Counted from the first letter of the stretch, positions 46,396-57,302 are shown. The stretch is DNA of 64,000 nt from Pseudodesulfovibrio senegalensis (GCF_008830225.1 NZ_WAIE01000001.1:620001-684000), one strand, 5' to 3'. The notes: generated by a model not told the origin, from the sequence alone. Numbers and translations are program-made.

Positions 46396-47544
46396 TCATT
46401 CAAAGAGGTCCGAGTATCGGCCATAGCCCTCTGCTTCGAGTTGGTCCGCAGGGATGAAACGCAATGCCGCCGAGTTGATGCAATAGCGCCTCCCGCTTGG
46501 GGCAGGCCCGTCGCCGAACACGTGGCCGAGGTGGGAATCACCATGTCGGCTGCGGACTTCGGTACGCGTGGAAAAGAGCGACCTGTCCTCGTGTTCCTCG
46601 ATGTTTTCGCTTTCAAGAGGCCGGGTGAAGCTGGGCCAGCCCGTGCCGGAATCGAATTTGTCCCGTGAGCTGAACAAGGGCTCTCCCGAGACTATGTCAA
46701 CGTAGATGCCCGGTTCATGGTTGTCCCAGTATTCGTTGTCGAACGGCGGTTCGGTTCCTTGCTCCCGCACCACGCGGTATTGCAGCGGAGTGAGTTTTCC
46801 CTTCAGTTCGCTGTCGGGAGGCGTGGTATATGCGTCCTGTTTGCCGGTTTCGGGCCGGGTGATAGGGCAGGCCTTTTTCCCCCAATGCCGTTCCTTGAAA
46901 CGTTCGCGCCCGGAGTGGAGACGGTAGGAATTGTACCGTGCCGGATTCTTTTTCGAGAAATCCTGATGATAGCCTTCCGCCGGGTAAAATGTGGTGAAGG
47001 GGAGAATTTCCGTGACGACAGGGCCGGAAAAACGGCCGGAATCATCAAGTTTCGCGCGGGAGCGTTCGGCCTCGATGCGCTGCTCGTCCGAGTGGTAGAA
47101 AATGGCCGAAGTATATTGGAAACCACGGTCAGCAAACGATCCGCCCGCATCCGTGGGGTCGATGTGTTTCCAGAACGTACCCAGTATGCGCGAATAATCC
47201 ACCTGCGAGGGATCAAAGCGTATTTGCACGGCTTCCCTGTGTCCGGTCCTGCCACCGGCCACCTGTTCGTAGCTCGGTTCCGGCTCGGTTCCGCCCGCAT
47301 AGCCGGAGATAACGTCGACCACGCCGGGTATTTTCTGAAAGTCCGCCTCCACACACCAGAAGCAGCCGCCCGCAAGGGTTGCGGTTTCGATATTGTCAGT
47401 AACTTGGGCCATGTTTTTTGCCTCCGCTGTGGTTGCAGACAAAAGTACGAACAGTGACAGGAGCATGCCAAGAAGCATTGACCAATACACCTCCACTGGG
47501 GGTGTGCATGGTGCGGCAGCTGTTCGGGGATTGTGTTTGTCCAT
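46396..47544 (-). CDS. msrAB: exported methionine sulfoxide reductase MsrA-MsrB fusion
   Basis: 382 residues. A hydrophobic stretch at about 23-42 ending in TTAEA looks like a signal peptide with a long N-region, so the enzyme is probably periplasmic or membrane-anchored. MsrA (about 52-205) has GGCFWC with Cys61; MsrB (about 235-370) has the catalytic Cys in RYCINSA and the substrate-binding [11 protein letters not shown]. The MsrB zinc CxxC pairs are absent, and the usual resolving position reads SGTGWP. It reduces both stereoisomers of oxidised methionine in surface proteins. A Fur-box match overlaps its promoter. Confidence 0.93.
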   Translation of the reverse strand: MDKHNPRTAAAPCTPPVEVYWSMLLGMLLSLFVLLSATTAEAKNMAQVTDNIETATLAGGCFWCVEADFQKIPGVVDVISGYAGGTEPEPSYEQVAGGRTGHREAVQIRFDPSQVDYSRILGTFWKHIDPTDAGGSFADRGFQYTSAIFYHSDEQRIEAERSRAKLDDSGRFSGPVVTEILPFTTFYPAEGYHQDFSKKNPARYNSYRLHSGRERFKERHWGKKACPITRPETGKQDAYTTPPDSELKGKLTPLQYRVVREQGTEPPFDNEYWDNHEPGIYVDIVSGEPLFSSRDKFDSGTGWPSFTRPLESENIEEHEDRSLFSTRTEVRSRHGDSHLGHVFGDGPAPSGRRYCINSAALRFIPADQLEAEGYGRYSDLFE

Positions 47545-47559
47545 GAGACCTCACTTTTT

Positions 47560-47578
47560 GCTAATGATAATTATTATA
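47560..47578 (-). promoter_or_regulatory. Fur-box-like operator at the msrAB promoter
   Basis: The 19 bases match the classical Fur consensus GATAATGATAATCATTATC at 16 positions. The site is 15-33 bases before the msrAB start and overlaps the predicted -10. Fur or the related PerR are both possible binders. Confidence 0.6.
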
Positions 47579-47604
47579 TTTAAGAGCTGGTTCGCCGGAG
47601 TCAA
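47577..47604 (-). promoter_or_regulatory. predicted msrAB promoter
   Basis: Minus-strand TTGACT (47599-47604) and TAAATA (47577-47582), 16 bases apart; a perfect TATAAT lies slightly further on (47573-47578) at a longer spacing of 20. Confidence 0.45.
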
Positions 47605-47839
47605 TGGCGTGTGTGTGGATGCGATGAAAAACTGTGGGGGGGGCGGGGACGTTGCAGAGTAATGCGGCAGCGTCTTATTTTGTGGTGAGGGAACAAATGG
47701 CAGGGCAATTCTGAACGGGCCGTTTCATTCGTTGCGATCACAAATGCTGTTGCTGTTACTTGGGGCAGCAAAGCACGGGTGGAATGATGCAGCTGTTGGG
47801 TCTGGAACGAACAAGGCCGCCCGGAGGCGGCCTTGTGTT
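47605..47839. other. intergenic region between msrAB and the sigma54 activator
   Basis: No credible gene. It contains a run of G (47636-47644) and, next to the activator's stop codon, the GGCGGCC stem listed below. Confidence 0.4.
47811..47836. terminator. hairpin at the end of the ior operon
   Basis: ACAAGGCCGCC (47811-47821) and GGCGGCCTTGT (47826-47836) form an 11-bp stem with loop CGGA, directly after the activator stop. The T-rich side lies on the plus-strand orientation, so on the minus strand it may slow or stabilise rather than terminate cleanly. Confidence 0.55.
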
Positions 47840-49429
<1,590 letters not shown>

Positions 49430-49446
49430 GTTTGCTCTCTTGTCCT

Positions 49447-50046
49447 TTAGGTGTTTTCGAGTGCGCCCACACCCAATTCAAGGGCCTTGAGGTTGACGTC
49501 CACGATTTTGGCCGGAAGATTTGCCTTGATGGTCTCGGCCAGGGTTTGCGGACTGACGGGAACGGCGTCCGTAGCGGTGAGCGCGCCCAGGAGCGCAAGG
49601 TTGCCTGCCTGTACCGCACCTGCTTCGAGCCCGAGGCTTTGGCAGGGGAGGTAGAAGCTGTTGCCCGTACATTGGGCCACGACTTCCTTGACTTGATCAA
49701 TGCTCACGTTTTCCTGCTTGCCCATGGCAACGGACAGGGGCGGCAGGAACTCGGTGCTGGAAAGCACCAGCCCGTCCTTGCGCAGGTACGGCATGGCGCG
49801 CATGGTTTCCAGCGGCTCGAAGCCGAGCAGTACGTCGGCTTCGCCCAGACCGATCTTGGGGCTTTTGCAGCCGATGAGCACCGTGGATTCCACCACGCCG
49901 CCGCGCTGGGCCATGCCGTGGATTTCACCGGAGGTCACGGGCAGTCCTTCGGCAAGGACTGCCTTTGCCAGAAGTGTGGTCGCGGTCAGGGTTCCCTGTC
50001 CGCCCACACCGGTAAGCATTATGCGAATGGGCTTGGTATTGCTCAT
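49447..50046 (-). CDS. iorB: indolepyruvate ferredoxin oxidoreductase, beta subunit
   Basis: 199-residue gamma/beta-type subunit of the 2-oxoacid:ferredoxin oxidoreductase family. The N-terminal ITLTGVGGQGTLTATT-like segment (ml­tgVGGQGTL) and SGEIHGMAQRGGVVEST are the expected signatures. It works with IorA to oxidise indolepyruvate, phenylpyruvate and related aromatic 2-oxo acids to aryl-acetyl-CoA with reduction of ferredoxin. ATG follows the iorA stop without a gap. Confidence 0.94.
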   Translation of the reverse strand: MSNTKPIRIMLTGVGGQGTLTATTLLAKAVLAEGLPVTSGEIHGMAQRGGVVESTVLIGCKSPKIGLGEADVLLGFEPLETMRAMPYLRKDGLVLSSTEFLPPLSVAMGKQENVSIDQVKEVVAQCTGNSFYLPCQSLGLEAGAVQAGNLALLGALTATDAVPVSPQTLAETIKANLPAKIVDVNLKALELGVGALENT

Positions 50047-51882
50047 TTAGCTGCCCCTCTTCTTGGACTTGATGTGTTTGCAAACCTGCAGACAGAGCAT
50101 GCAGCCGTTGCACAGGATCGGGTTGATGGCCGCCTTGTCGCCTTCCTTGTAGAAGGCCGGACAGGCGAGTGTGTCCAGACATTCGGCCCGTCCGGTGCAC
50201 GAATCCGCCACATAGGCCACCATGGGGGCGACCTTCTTGTAGACCCGGCGGGAGTGCAGGGGGCAGGGTTCGCGGGCGATGAGCACGCGGACGCCGGACA
50301 TCTCCCTGAGTTCCTCGAGAGCGGCGCGCGTCTTTTTCTGGTTCAGCGGATTGACCTTGCGGATGTTGGTCACGCCGAGGCCTTCGCAGGCCTTGGCAAT
50401 ATCCAGCCGGTTTTCGTTTTCGCCGAGAATGGTCATTTCCACGCCCGGGTGGGGCTGGTGGCCTGTCATGGCCGTAGTGTGGTTGTCCAGAATCACCAGC
50501 AGCACGTCGTGATTGTTGAATACGGCGCTGGCCAGCCCGGTCAGTCCGGAATGGAAGAAGGTGGAATCGCCGATAAAGGCCACCACGGGCTTGTCGTTGG
50601 CCATGGCCGCTCCGCAACCTGCGGAAATGGACGATCCCATGCACACGAGAAAGTCGGCCATGGACAGGGGCGGCAAAAGGCCCAGGGTGTAGCAGCCGAT
50701 GTCCGAGGAATACACGGCATCGTCGCCGAAGACCTTGCGTGCGGCAAAGTAGGTGGCCCGGTGCGGGCAGCCCGCACAGAGGTTCGGCGGACGCTGGGGC
50801 AGTTCCGCGGGGATGCAGGAATCGCAGGCAAAGGTTTTTTCGCCCACCTGTGCGCGCAGCACGTTGGCCACCATGGTCACGGTGAATTCGCCGTTGGGCG
50901 GCAGCAGATCCTTGCCTTCGATGCTCAGGTCCAGCCCGTTCTTCTGGGCCAGCACGCGCAGGTCGTTTTCAAGGATCGGCTCAAGCTCTTCGATGACGAT
51001 GACCTTGTCCACGCTCTTCATGAAGTCCAGCGCCATGTTGCGGGGCAGGGGATGGGCAAAGCCCAGTTCCATGATCTTGAATTTGTCGGCCAGCCCGGTT
51101 TCCATGATGGCGTCCGCCAGATAGGCCCGGCTGATGCCGGAAGCCGCGATGCCGATGGTGCCGGTTCCGTGGATCGTGTTGTAGGGGGAATTCTCGGCTT
51201 CCTCGCGCAGGGCCTCGATCCGCTCCAGAAGGCGTTCGTGCATGGGGCGGGCAAAGGCCGGAATGGGCACGAATTTCGAAGGGTTGCGCTTGAAACCTTC
51301 GGGCTTGCCCGGGTCGGGCATGGGGCCGAACTCCACCGGACCACGCAGATGGTTCACGCGGGTGGTGGTGCGCAGCAGCAGCGGGGTTTCATGTTTTTTG
51401 GAAAGCAGCAGGCCGTCGCGGGCCATATCCTTGGCTTCCTGCGCTGTGGCAGGCTCGAATACCGGCAGTCCGGCCAGCCGGCCGTAATAGCGGTTGTCCT
51501 GCTCGTTCTGGCTGGAGTGGCAGCCGGGGTCGTCGGCCGAAAGCAGCATCAGGCCGCCGGGCGTTCCCGTGTATGCCAGCGTCAGCAGCGGGTCGGCCGC
51601 CACGTTGACCCCCACGTGTTTCATGGTGGTCAGGGTCATGGCGCCGGACATGGATGCGCCGCCGCCCACTTCAAGGGCGACCTTTTCGTTGGCCGAGTAT
51701 TCGAATTTGAATTTGCCGTCCGGGGATATCCGGTAGAATGTGTCCGGAACCTCGGACGAGGGCGTTCCGGGGTAGCAGGTGACAACCTGAATGCCGGCTT
51801 CCAGCGCGCCCCGGACTATGGCTTCGTTGCCGAGCAGCAGGTGGGTGGCACCGCCTTCGGGCGACAGAAGTGGATGGGCCAT
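50047..51882 (-). CDS. iorA: indolepyruvate ferredoxin oxidoreductase, alpha subunit
   Basis: 611 residues. The N-terminal pyrimidine-binding domain starts GNEAIVRGALEAGIQVVTCYPGTPSSEVPD; the TPP domain has GCPHRATYFA and IGDSTFFHSGLTGLASAVFNN, the GDS...N thiamine-diphosphate motif. The C-terminus has two clusters of Cys (CLDTLACPAFYK and CNGCMLCLQVC) for 4Fe-4S centres. ATG 51882 has GGAG at 6 bases. It forms the aromatic 2-oxo-acid oxidoreductase with IorB. Confidence 0.95.
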   Translation of the reverse strand: MAHPLLSPEGGATHLLLGNEAIVRGALEAGIQVVTCYPGTPSSEVPDTFYRISPDGKFKFEYSANEKVALEVGGGASMSGAMTLTTMKHVGVNVAADPLLTLAYTGTPGGLMLLSADDPGCHSSQNEQDNRYYGRLAGLPVFEPATAQEAKDMARDGLLLSKKHETPLLLRTTTRVNHLRGPVEFGPMPDPGKPEGFKRNPSKFVPIPAFARPMHERLLERIEALREEAENSPYNTIHGTGTIGIAASGISRAYLADAIMETGLADKFKIMELGFAHPLPRNMALDFMKSVDKVIVIEELEPILENDLRVLAQKNGLDLSIEGKDLLPPNGEFTVTMVANVLRAQVGEKTFACDSCIPAELPQRPPNLCAGCPHRATYFAARKVFGDDAVYSSDIGCYTLGLLPPLSMADFLVCMGSSISAGCGAAMANDKPVVAFIGDSTFFHSGLTGLASAVFNNHDVLLVILDNHTTAMTGHQPHPGVEMTILGENENRLDIAKACEGLGVTNIRKVNPLNQKKTRAALEELREMSGVRVLIAREPCPLHSRRVYKKVAPMVAYVADSCTGRAECLDTLACPAFYKEGDKAAINPILCNGCMLCLQVCKHIKSKKRGS

Positions 51883-51910
51883 TTGTTTCTCCGTACGTAT
51901 GGTCTGACGG

Positions 51911-52561
51911 TTATTGCTTGAGTTGTGCGAGCTTGTAGTCCACGAACTGTTTGTCCATGACGCCTGCCCCTTCAAGGGTTTCATAGGCCTTGATCGCCGT
52001 GGCCGTGTCTCCGGCCTGCTCCGCGGCAAGGGCCAGTTGGCGGTTTATCGGCGTGATCAGGTGCTTGGGGGCGGATTCGGCAAGCGGCTTGATGATATCC
52101 AGCGCTTTCTTGGCGTCGCCCGCAAGCAGAGCGGACTTGGCCTGCCCGAGCGAGGCGATGATGGCAGTATCGTCGTCGGCGTTGGCGGCCAGTTCCTTAT
52201 AATATTGCTCGGCCTTGTCGTACTGGTTCAGTTCAAGGGACAGCGAAGCGGCCTCGAACAGGACGGCGGCTCGCATGTCTCCGGGCGCGTTCTTGGCCAG
52301 TTCGGCGACCTTGTCCAGCCGTTCCTGGCCCTGTGCGTTCAGCAGGATTTCACCCATTGCCGCACGCGTCTTGCGGATCTGATTTCCGTTGTACCAGCGT
52401 ACCCCGCTCCATATGACGGTCACTCCGAGGATGACCGCAATGGCCAACGTGATGTGTTTCTTGTATTTTTCCGCAGCTTTCAGCAGAGGCTTCATGTTGT
52501 TGGGAATTCCCTGCTCAATGCTGTCGAGGACGGAATGTTGGTCATGTTCGTGTTCTGCCAT
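51911..52561 (-). CDS. membrane-anchored TPR protein (YfgM-like)
   Basis: 216 residues. A cytoplasmic N-terminus is followed by one helix (about 38-56) and a TPR region (about 85-205: DMRAAVLFEAASLSLELNQYDKAEQYYKEL). The arrangement matches the YfgM/PF09976 type, which assists envelope protein folding. It heads the ior operon, with 28 bases before iorA, though its connection with amino acid oxidation is not obvious. ATG 52561 has GGAGAG; a longer frame adds 22 residues. Confidence 0.82.
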   Translation of the reverse strand: MAEHEHDQHSVLDSIEQGIPNNMKPLLKAAEKYKKHITLAIAVILGVTVIWSGVRWYNGNQIRKTRAAMGEILLNAQGQERLDKVAELAKNAPGDMRAAVLFEAASLSLELNQYDKAEQYYKELAANADDDTAIIASLGQAKSALLAGDAKKALDIIKPLAESAPKHLITPINRQLALAAEQAGDTATAIKAYETLEGAGVMDKQFVDYKLAQLKQ

Positions 52562-52641
52562 GCAAGGCTCTCCTTCATAGCGGCTTGGTGAGATCGGATA
52601 GAATGCCCTTTGCGGCGGCCTGTCCACCGTGGCAAAAGTGC

Positions 52642-52670
52642 ATAGTAAGCAAAATTGTAAAAAAGGTCAA
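52642..52670 (-). promoter_or_regulatory. strong sigma70 promoter of the TPR-iorAB operon
   Basis: Minus-strand TTGACC (52665-52670), 17 bases, TACTAT (52642-52647). Both boxes are five of six or better and spacing is ideal, so the operon is transcribed by the housekeeping sigma factor although it encodes a sigma54 activator. Confidence 0.72.
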
Positions 52671-52900
52671 AGGCAAAATCCCGAAAGAGGGCTGAAAACC
52701 GGGATTTCGACAGCCTCTTTCACTGCGTACAACAGCGTGGTGACAAAAAAGGCAAATTTCTTTTGTTTTCGGGTTGTCAGGCGGATGGTGCGGGCAACAT
52801 TTTTGCCTGCCGACGTTTTTCTGAATTTGGTGCGTTTTTGCGTGGTTTTTTGTGAATTATCATTTGCGTTGCAGCTTCTGGTCCGAAATAATTGCTTTCG

Positions 52901-52930
52901 TTGACGTAAAATGATCGGGCGCGGTATAGG
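52901..52930 (+). promoter_or_regulatory. predicted proA promoter
   Basis: TTGACG (52901-52906), 18 bases, TATAGG (52925-52930). Confidence 0.5.
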
Positions 52931-52979
52931 GATGGTTGACGTATGGTGTTGCGAAAAAAAGTATTTCAGGAGAAATCGT

Positions 52980-54239
52980 ATGGATATTCGGGAACAGATG
53001 GTGGCCATGGGCAAGCGGGCGAAGGTAGCGGCCCGGCAACTGGCCAAGGCCTCCGGCGCAGACAAGCAGAAGGCTCTTCAGGCATTGGCGGACCTGCTGG
53101 AAACCAATGCCCAGACCATTGCCGAAGCCAACCGCAAGGATGTGGATGCTGCCGTGGAGCGGGGGCTCGATGCCGCCAAAGTGCAGCGATTGACAATTAC
53201 GGAAAAGGTACTGGCCTCCATGGTTCAGGGCTGCCGCGAAGTCGCGGCCATGTCCGATCCGGTGGGTGAAATCGAATCCATGAAAAAACGTCCCAACGGC
53301 ATGTTGGTGGGGCGCATGCGCGTTCCTCTCGGTGTGGTGGCCATGATTTACGAATCGCGTCCCAACGCCACCGTGGACGCGGGTATCCTTTGCCTCAAGG
53401 CCGGAAACGCCACGATCCTGCGCGGCGGGTCCGAGGCGTTTCATTCCAACACGGCTCTGGCCGAACTCATGCATCAGGCCCTGGAAAAGGCCGGGCTGCC
53501 CCGCGATGCCGTGCAGGTTCCGCCCACCACCGCGCGCGAGGCTGTGGCGGAAATGCTCAAGCTCGACGAATACATCGACGTGGTCATCCCGCGTGGCGGC
53601 GAAGGCTTGATTCGCGCCGTCACCGAGCAGGCGTCCATGCCTGTGCTCAAGCACTACAAGGGAGTGTGTCACGTGTTTGCGGATGCCTCCTGCGATGTTG
53701 CAAAGACGTTCGACATCGTGGAAAACGCAAAAATGCAGTACCCCAGCGGCTGCAACGCGCTCGAATGCCTGCTGGTGCATCGCGACGTTGCGCGGTCACT
53801 CCTGCCCGGTCTGGGCGAAAGGCTCGGTCCCAAGGGCGTCTCTTTCCGGGCCTGCCCCGAGTCCCTGCCTCTTTTGGGTGAGTGGGCCGAACCGGCCGCG
53901 GAACAGGATTGGGGCATGGAATACCTCTCCCTGACCATGGCCGTAAAAGTGGTGGACGGACTGGACGAGGCCATGGATTTCATTGCGGAACACGGATCCA
54001 ATCATACCGAGGCCATTTTGACCGAGGACCATTCCCGGGCCATGCAGTTTATTCGTGAAGTGGATGCCTCGCTGGTGGTGGCCAACGCCACCACGCGCTT
54101 CAACGACGGCGGCCAGCTTGGGCTTGGCGCGGAAATCGGTATTTCAACGTCCAAGCTGCACGCCTACGGTCCCATGGGAGTACGCGAGTTGACGTCGGCC
54201 AAGTTCGTGTTGGTGGGCGACTGGCAGGTTCGCGAGTAA
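52980..54239 (+). CDS. proA: gamma-glutamyl phosphate reductase
   Basis: 419 residues. Second step of proline synthesis: NADPH reduction of glutamyl-5-phosphate to the semialdehyde. The catalytic Cys lies in YPSGCNALECLL; other landmarks are VAMIYESRPNATVD, GGSEAFHSN, IPRGGEGLIR and FNDGGQLGLGAEIGIST. ATG 52980 has AGGAGA; the longer frame adds 23 residues. ProB is not nearby. A terminator follows, then nadD. Confidence 0.95.
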   Translation: MDIREQMVAMGKRAKVAARQLAKASGADKQKALQALADLLETNAQTIAEANRKDVDAAVERGLDAAKVQRLTITEKVLASMVQGCREVAAMSDPVGEIESMKKRPNGMLVGRMRVPLGVVAMIYESRPNATVDAGILCLKAGNATILRGGSEAFHSNTALAELMHQALEKAGLPRDAVQVPPTTAREAVAEMLKLDEYIDVVIPRGGEGLIRAVTEQASMPVLKHYKGVCHVFADASCDVAKTFDIVENAKMQYPSGCNALECLLVHRDVARSLLPGLGERLGPKGVSFRACPESLPLLGEWAEPAAEQDWGMEYLSLTMAVKVVDGLDEAMDFIAEHGSNHTEAILTEDHSRAMQFIREVDASLVVANATTRFNDGGQLGLGAEIGISTSKLHAYGPMGVRELTSAKFVLVGDWQVRE

Positions 54240-54262
54240 TTTTGTATTCCTGCACGATGGAG

Positions 54263-54305
54263 AGGCCCGCCCCGACAGATTGTTTCGGGCGGGCCTTTTG
54301 TTTTG
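54263..54305 (+). terminator. rho-independent terminator after proA
   Basis: AGGCCCGCCC (54263-54272) pairs with GGGCGGGCCT (54287-54296); the stem extends with a bulge, then TTTTGTTTT. Confidence 0.8.
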
Positions 54306-54392
54306 CGGCTGTTGTCAGCGAACGCTCTCCGTAGTAGTGTTTTCTGCAACGTCAGAAGTATGAATCCTGAAGCGTGAGCGAGGAGCAGTCTG

Positions 54393-55049
54393 GTGAAAAT
54401 TGGTCTTTTGGGCGGCAGTTTCAATCCCGTGCATATCGGGCATGTGCGCATGGCCATCGAAGTGCGCGAGGCCCTTGAACTTGACCGTGTGGAGTTGGTG
54501 CCGGTCCGGCATCCACCGCACAAGACCGAGGAGGGATTGCTTCCTTTCGATCTGCGAATGGATTTGTGCGGAGCAGCCATAGAGGGCGTTGCCGGGCTCG
54601 GGTCCAATCCCATTGAGGACCGCCGTCCCGGGCCTTCGTTTACCTGTGACACCCTGACCTGTTACCGCGAGGAACAGCCCGAAAGTGAGCTGGTGTTCAT
54701 CATGGGTGCGGCCACGTTTCTGGAACTGGAAAGCTGGCGGCGCGGCCTAGAGCTGCCGGAGCTGTCCTCCTTGGCCGTGGTCAATCGCTGGACCGCCGCG
54801 GAAAAGGTTGCGGAAACCATTGCCGGACGCTGGCCGGACGCCGTGCCCGAGAACGAGGGTGTTTGGCGCTTCCCTTCCGGCCATGCCGTGCATCTGATCG
54901 AGATTCCCCGGCTGGACGTCAAGGCCGCCATGCTGCGCGAACGTTGGCTGCAACGCCGCGACATCAGTTTTCTGGTGCCTCGCTTCGTGCGTGAAATGCT
55001 GGAGGATCGCAGTGATGAGGTGGCCCGCTACTGGGGCGAGCGCGCGTAG
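54393..55049 (+). CDS. nadD: nicotinate-nucleotide adenylyltransferase
   Basis: 218 residues. Transfers AMP to nicotinate mononucleotide in NAD synthesis. The nucleotidyltransferase motif GGSFNPVHIGH is at 7-17. The usual ISSTxIR motif near the C-terminus is not seen; the aligned region reads VKAAMLRERW. Another expected segment (GADNL) reads GAATFLELESW. Identity is supported by overall layout and the proA neighbour. GTG 54393 has GAGGAG upstream. Confidence 0.85.
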   Translation: MKIGLLGGSFNPVHIGHVRMAIEVREALELDRVELVPVRHPPHKTEEGLLPFDLRMDLCGAAIEGVAGLGSNPIEDRRPGPSFTCDTLTCYREEQPESELVFIMGAATFLELESWRRGLELPELSSLAVVNRWTAAEKVAETIAGRWPDAVPENEGVWRFPSGHAVHLIEIPRLDVKAAMLRERWLQRRDISFLVPRFVREMLEDRSDEVARYWGERA

Positions 55050-55062
55050 GGGCTGAGCCCCT
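55048..55062. terminator. small hairpin between nadD and the HD-GYP gene
   Basis: AGGGGC-TGA-GCCCCT, 6-bp stem, then GTTTGATCGTTT; weak terminator candidate in a convergent gap. Confidence 0.4.
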
Positions 55063-55074
55063 GTTTGATCGTTT

Positions 55075-56037
55075 CTAGATGGAGGCCACGTCCGCTTCGG
55101 AGAGCACGCTGACCAGGCGCATGAACGCGTCCCTGTTGTACATTCCCTTGTCCTGCTTGATGATTTTCAGCGCCTCGTACGGCTTGTACGCCGGGCGGTA
55201 GTATTGCTTGCGTGTGAGTTTGTCGTAGTGTTCGCACAGGGCCACGATGCGGGCATACAGGGGGATGTCCTCGCCCTTGACCCGGCCGGGGAAACCCTTG
55301 CCGTCTTCGCGTTCATGGTGAAAGAGCACGCAATGGATGCTCTCCGGTGAGAGCGGGATGGTGGCACAGGATTGCACGCCGAGGATGGGATGCGTGTCCC
55401 AAATGCGGCGTTGGGCCAGCGGCATGATGTCCGGGTCGGCCTTGAGCAGGTCCGGGTCCAGCGAGAGCTTGCCGTAGTCGTGCAGCATGGCGCCGCCCCC
55501 GCAGTCGGCCAGCAGGTCCTCGCCGCCGTCCAGCGTCATGAGCACGCAGGCCGTGAGCACGGCGGTTCCCAGTCCGTGATTGTAGATGTCGTAGCCGTGG
55601 GCAATGAGCTTGGAAAGCTCCTTGAGTCCACGCGGCGACCGGAACAGTGTCGCGCTTTCCGTGATGAATCGCTGGAAACGGTTGTATTGTTCCTGCAACT
55701 GGCGCGGGGGCAGCTTGGCCTCGAACAGGTCCCGGGCCACGGAGTTTGCCGAGCGGGTCCAAGCCTCGGCCCGTGCACTCATGGGGATGGAGCCGTCCGC
55801 AAGCATTCTGGCGATATACCGCTCCACATAGGCGTTCAATTCCTCCTCTTCATCCTTGTGCACGTAGAGGGTGTTCACGTCCTGGATTTCCAGGCGCAAC
55901 TGGTGCTCTGCGGAAAATTGCTCACCGGACGTGGAGTAGAGTACGTATTTGTCCCCCTGTTTCAGGTAGCTCACGAAGCCCGCTTTGGTGCTGGGCAGGA
56001 TCAGGCGCGTGGCAATGGGGATGTAGAGGTCGGCCAT
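55075..56037 (-). CDS. HD-GYP domain c-di-GMP phosphodiesterase
   Basis: 320 residues, soluble. An N-terminal DUF3391-like region (about 1-95) precedes the HD-GYP domain (about 125-300), which keeps LHDYGKLS, HPILGV, HHEREDGKGFPG and YDKLT. The signature reads GFP rather than GYP, a common variant. All metal ligands appear intact, so this is the most convincing c-di-GMP hydrolase of the window. ATG 56037 has AGGAACC before it. Confidence 0.88.
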   Translation of the reverse strand: MADLYIPIATRLILPSTKAGFVSYLKQGDKYVLYSTSGEQFSAEHQLRLEIQDVNTLYVHKDEEEELNAYVERYIARMLADGSIPMSARAEAWTRSANSVARDLFEAKLPPRQLQEQYNRFQRFITESATLFRSPRGLKELSKLIAHGYDIYNHGLGTAVLTACVLMTLDGGEDLLADCGGGAMLHDYGKLSLDPDLLKADPDIMPLAQRRIWDTHPILGVQSCATIPLSPESIHCVLFHHEREDGKGFPGRVKGEDIPLYARIVALCEHYDKLTRKQYYRPAYKPYEALKIIKQDKGMYNRDAFMRLVSVLSEADVASI

Positions 56038-56118
56038 TCTGGTTCCTGTGCTGGAGTTCCGATGATGGCTGATTTTAGGGGCTGAATCCGCGTTGGTCAA
56101 TGCGCGGGAGCGTTTTTT

Positions 56119-57138
56119 CTACCGGTTGTCCAGCACGGTTTGCACAGCGCGCATTGCCTGCTTTGCCGATATCCCGGAGAGACACGCAAGCCCGTTGGCA
56201 CAGGCCTCGGCCCCGTGCAGTGAGCAGGGACGGCAGTCCATGTCCCGCTCCAGAACCATGTCTCTTGTTCCGGCCGGGTAGAATCCCCATGCCTTTGCCG
56301 TGGGGCCGAACAGGGCCACCACCGGCGTGCCCACGCCAGAAGCGAGGTGCATGGGGCCTGAATCGTTGGTGACCATTGCGTTTGCCTCGGCCAGCAGGGC
56401 GCAGGTGGTGCGCAGGTTTGTCCGGTTGGTCAGGTCGTTGGGGGATTCGGGAAACAGTGAGGTCTTGCTGCGACCCACCACAATCCAGTCGATCTCCGCC
56501 TGTTCGAGAAGTTCTGTCAGCGATCGCCAGTGTGCCTCGGGCCATTGCTTGGACGGGTGCGTGGCATAGGGGTGCAATGCAACCAGCGGTCCGTCGGTGC
56601 GTAACGGGGTCAGGGTCGATCGGGCCTGTTCCTGTTCTTCGGGGAAAAGTGTGATCTGCGGGAGCAGGGCGTCGGCGGGAGTATGGTCGCGTTCCAGTGC
56701 CATGGCGTAGCGCTGCGGCACGTTGGTGTGTTCCAGCATGGATTGGAAGCGCCGGGCCCCGGTGCGGCTGAATATGCGGCGTTGCAGGCCGAGTTTGGGG
56801 TAGCGGCGCACCGTGCCGGGCCAGCGCATGCCCAGAATGCGTGAACGCAGGCTGCCGTGCAGGTCGAGCAGGGGCAGGTGGCCGAATTGCCGGGCCAGTA
56901 TGGAGCATTCGCGCAGCCATGCCCGGGTGCTGCCAAGGGCCTGCTCGTCCACGGTCCAAACCTGTTCCACGGCAGGATGCCCGTGCAGGATGGGGGCGAA
57001 CGATTCCCTGGTCACGAACACGAAACGCATGTTTCGGGTTCTGCGCCAATGCTCGAGAACCCCTGTGGTCAGGGCCACGTCGCCCATGTGCCCCAATCGG
57101 ACCACCACGGCCTTGGCTGTATTGTCTACTTTTTTCAT
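56119..57138 (-). CDS. glycosyltransferase family 9 (heptosyltransferase-like)
   Basis: 339 residues. N-terminal nucleotide-sugar fold with RLGHMGDVALTTGVLEHW, typical of LPS heptosyltransferases, and the C-terminal motif VTNDSGPMHLASGVGTPVVALFGPT for the sugar-nucleotide site. A CRPC-like pair appears as DCRPCSLHGAEAC. It should add heptose to the LPS core. Divergent from the CNNM gene. Confidence 0.9.
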   Translation of the reverse strand: MKKVDNTAKAVVVRLGHMGDVALTTGVLEHWRRTRNMRFVFVTRESFAPILHGHPAVEQVWTVDEQALGSTRAWLRECSILARQFGHLPLLDLHGSLRSRILGMRWPGTVRRYPKLGLQRRIFSRTGARRFQSMLEHTNVPQRYAMALERDHTPADALLPQITLFPEEQEQARSTLTPLRTDGPLVALHPYATHPSKQWPEAHWRSLTELLEQAEIDWIVVGRSKTSLFPESPNDLTNRTNLRTTCALLAEANAMVTNDSGPMHLASGVGTPVVALFGPTAKAWGFYPAGTRDMVLERDMDCRPCSLHGAEACANGLACLSGISAKQAMRAVQTVLDNR

Positions 57139-57211
57139 ATGATTTTTTCCCGGGTTTGCCGAACCCGCTCAGTGTGCCGAAAACATTCGGCAAGTCAAGC
57201 CTTCTGGCCGG

Positions 57212-57240
57212 TTGCAGTGCGCTTGGGCTTCTGTTATGTT
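57212..57240 (+). promoter_or_regulatory. predicted promoter of the CNNM-ccm operon
   Basis: TTGCAG (57212-57217), 17 bases, TATGTT (57235-57240). Confidence 0.45.
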
Positions 57241-57302
57241 CCAAACACTGGAAAAACGGCTTTTACGGCCTTGTTTTTTCGCGAGGTGACCAACACAAAA
57301 TC

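Larger units (their letters stand above)
52562..52979. other. divergent control region between the ior operon and proA
   Basis: 418 bases. Contains the strong leftward promoter and the rightward promoter described separately. The stretch 52671-52890 is AT-rich and holds no credible gene. Confidence 0.5.
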
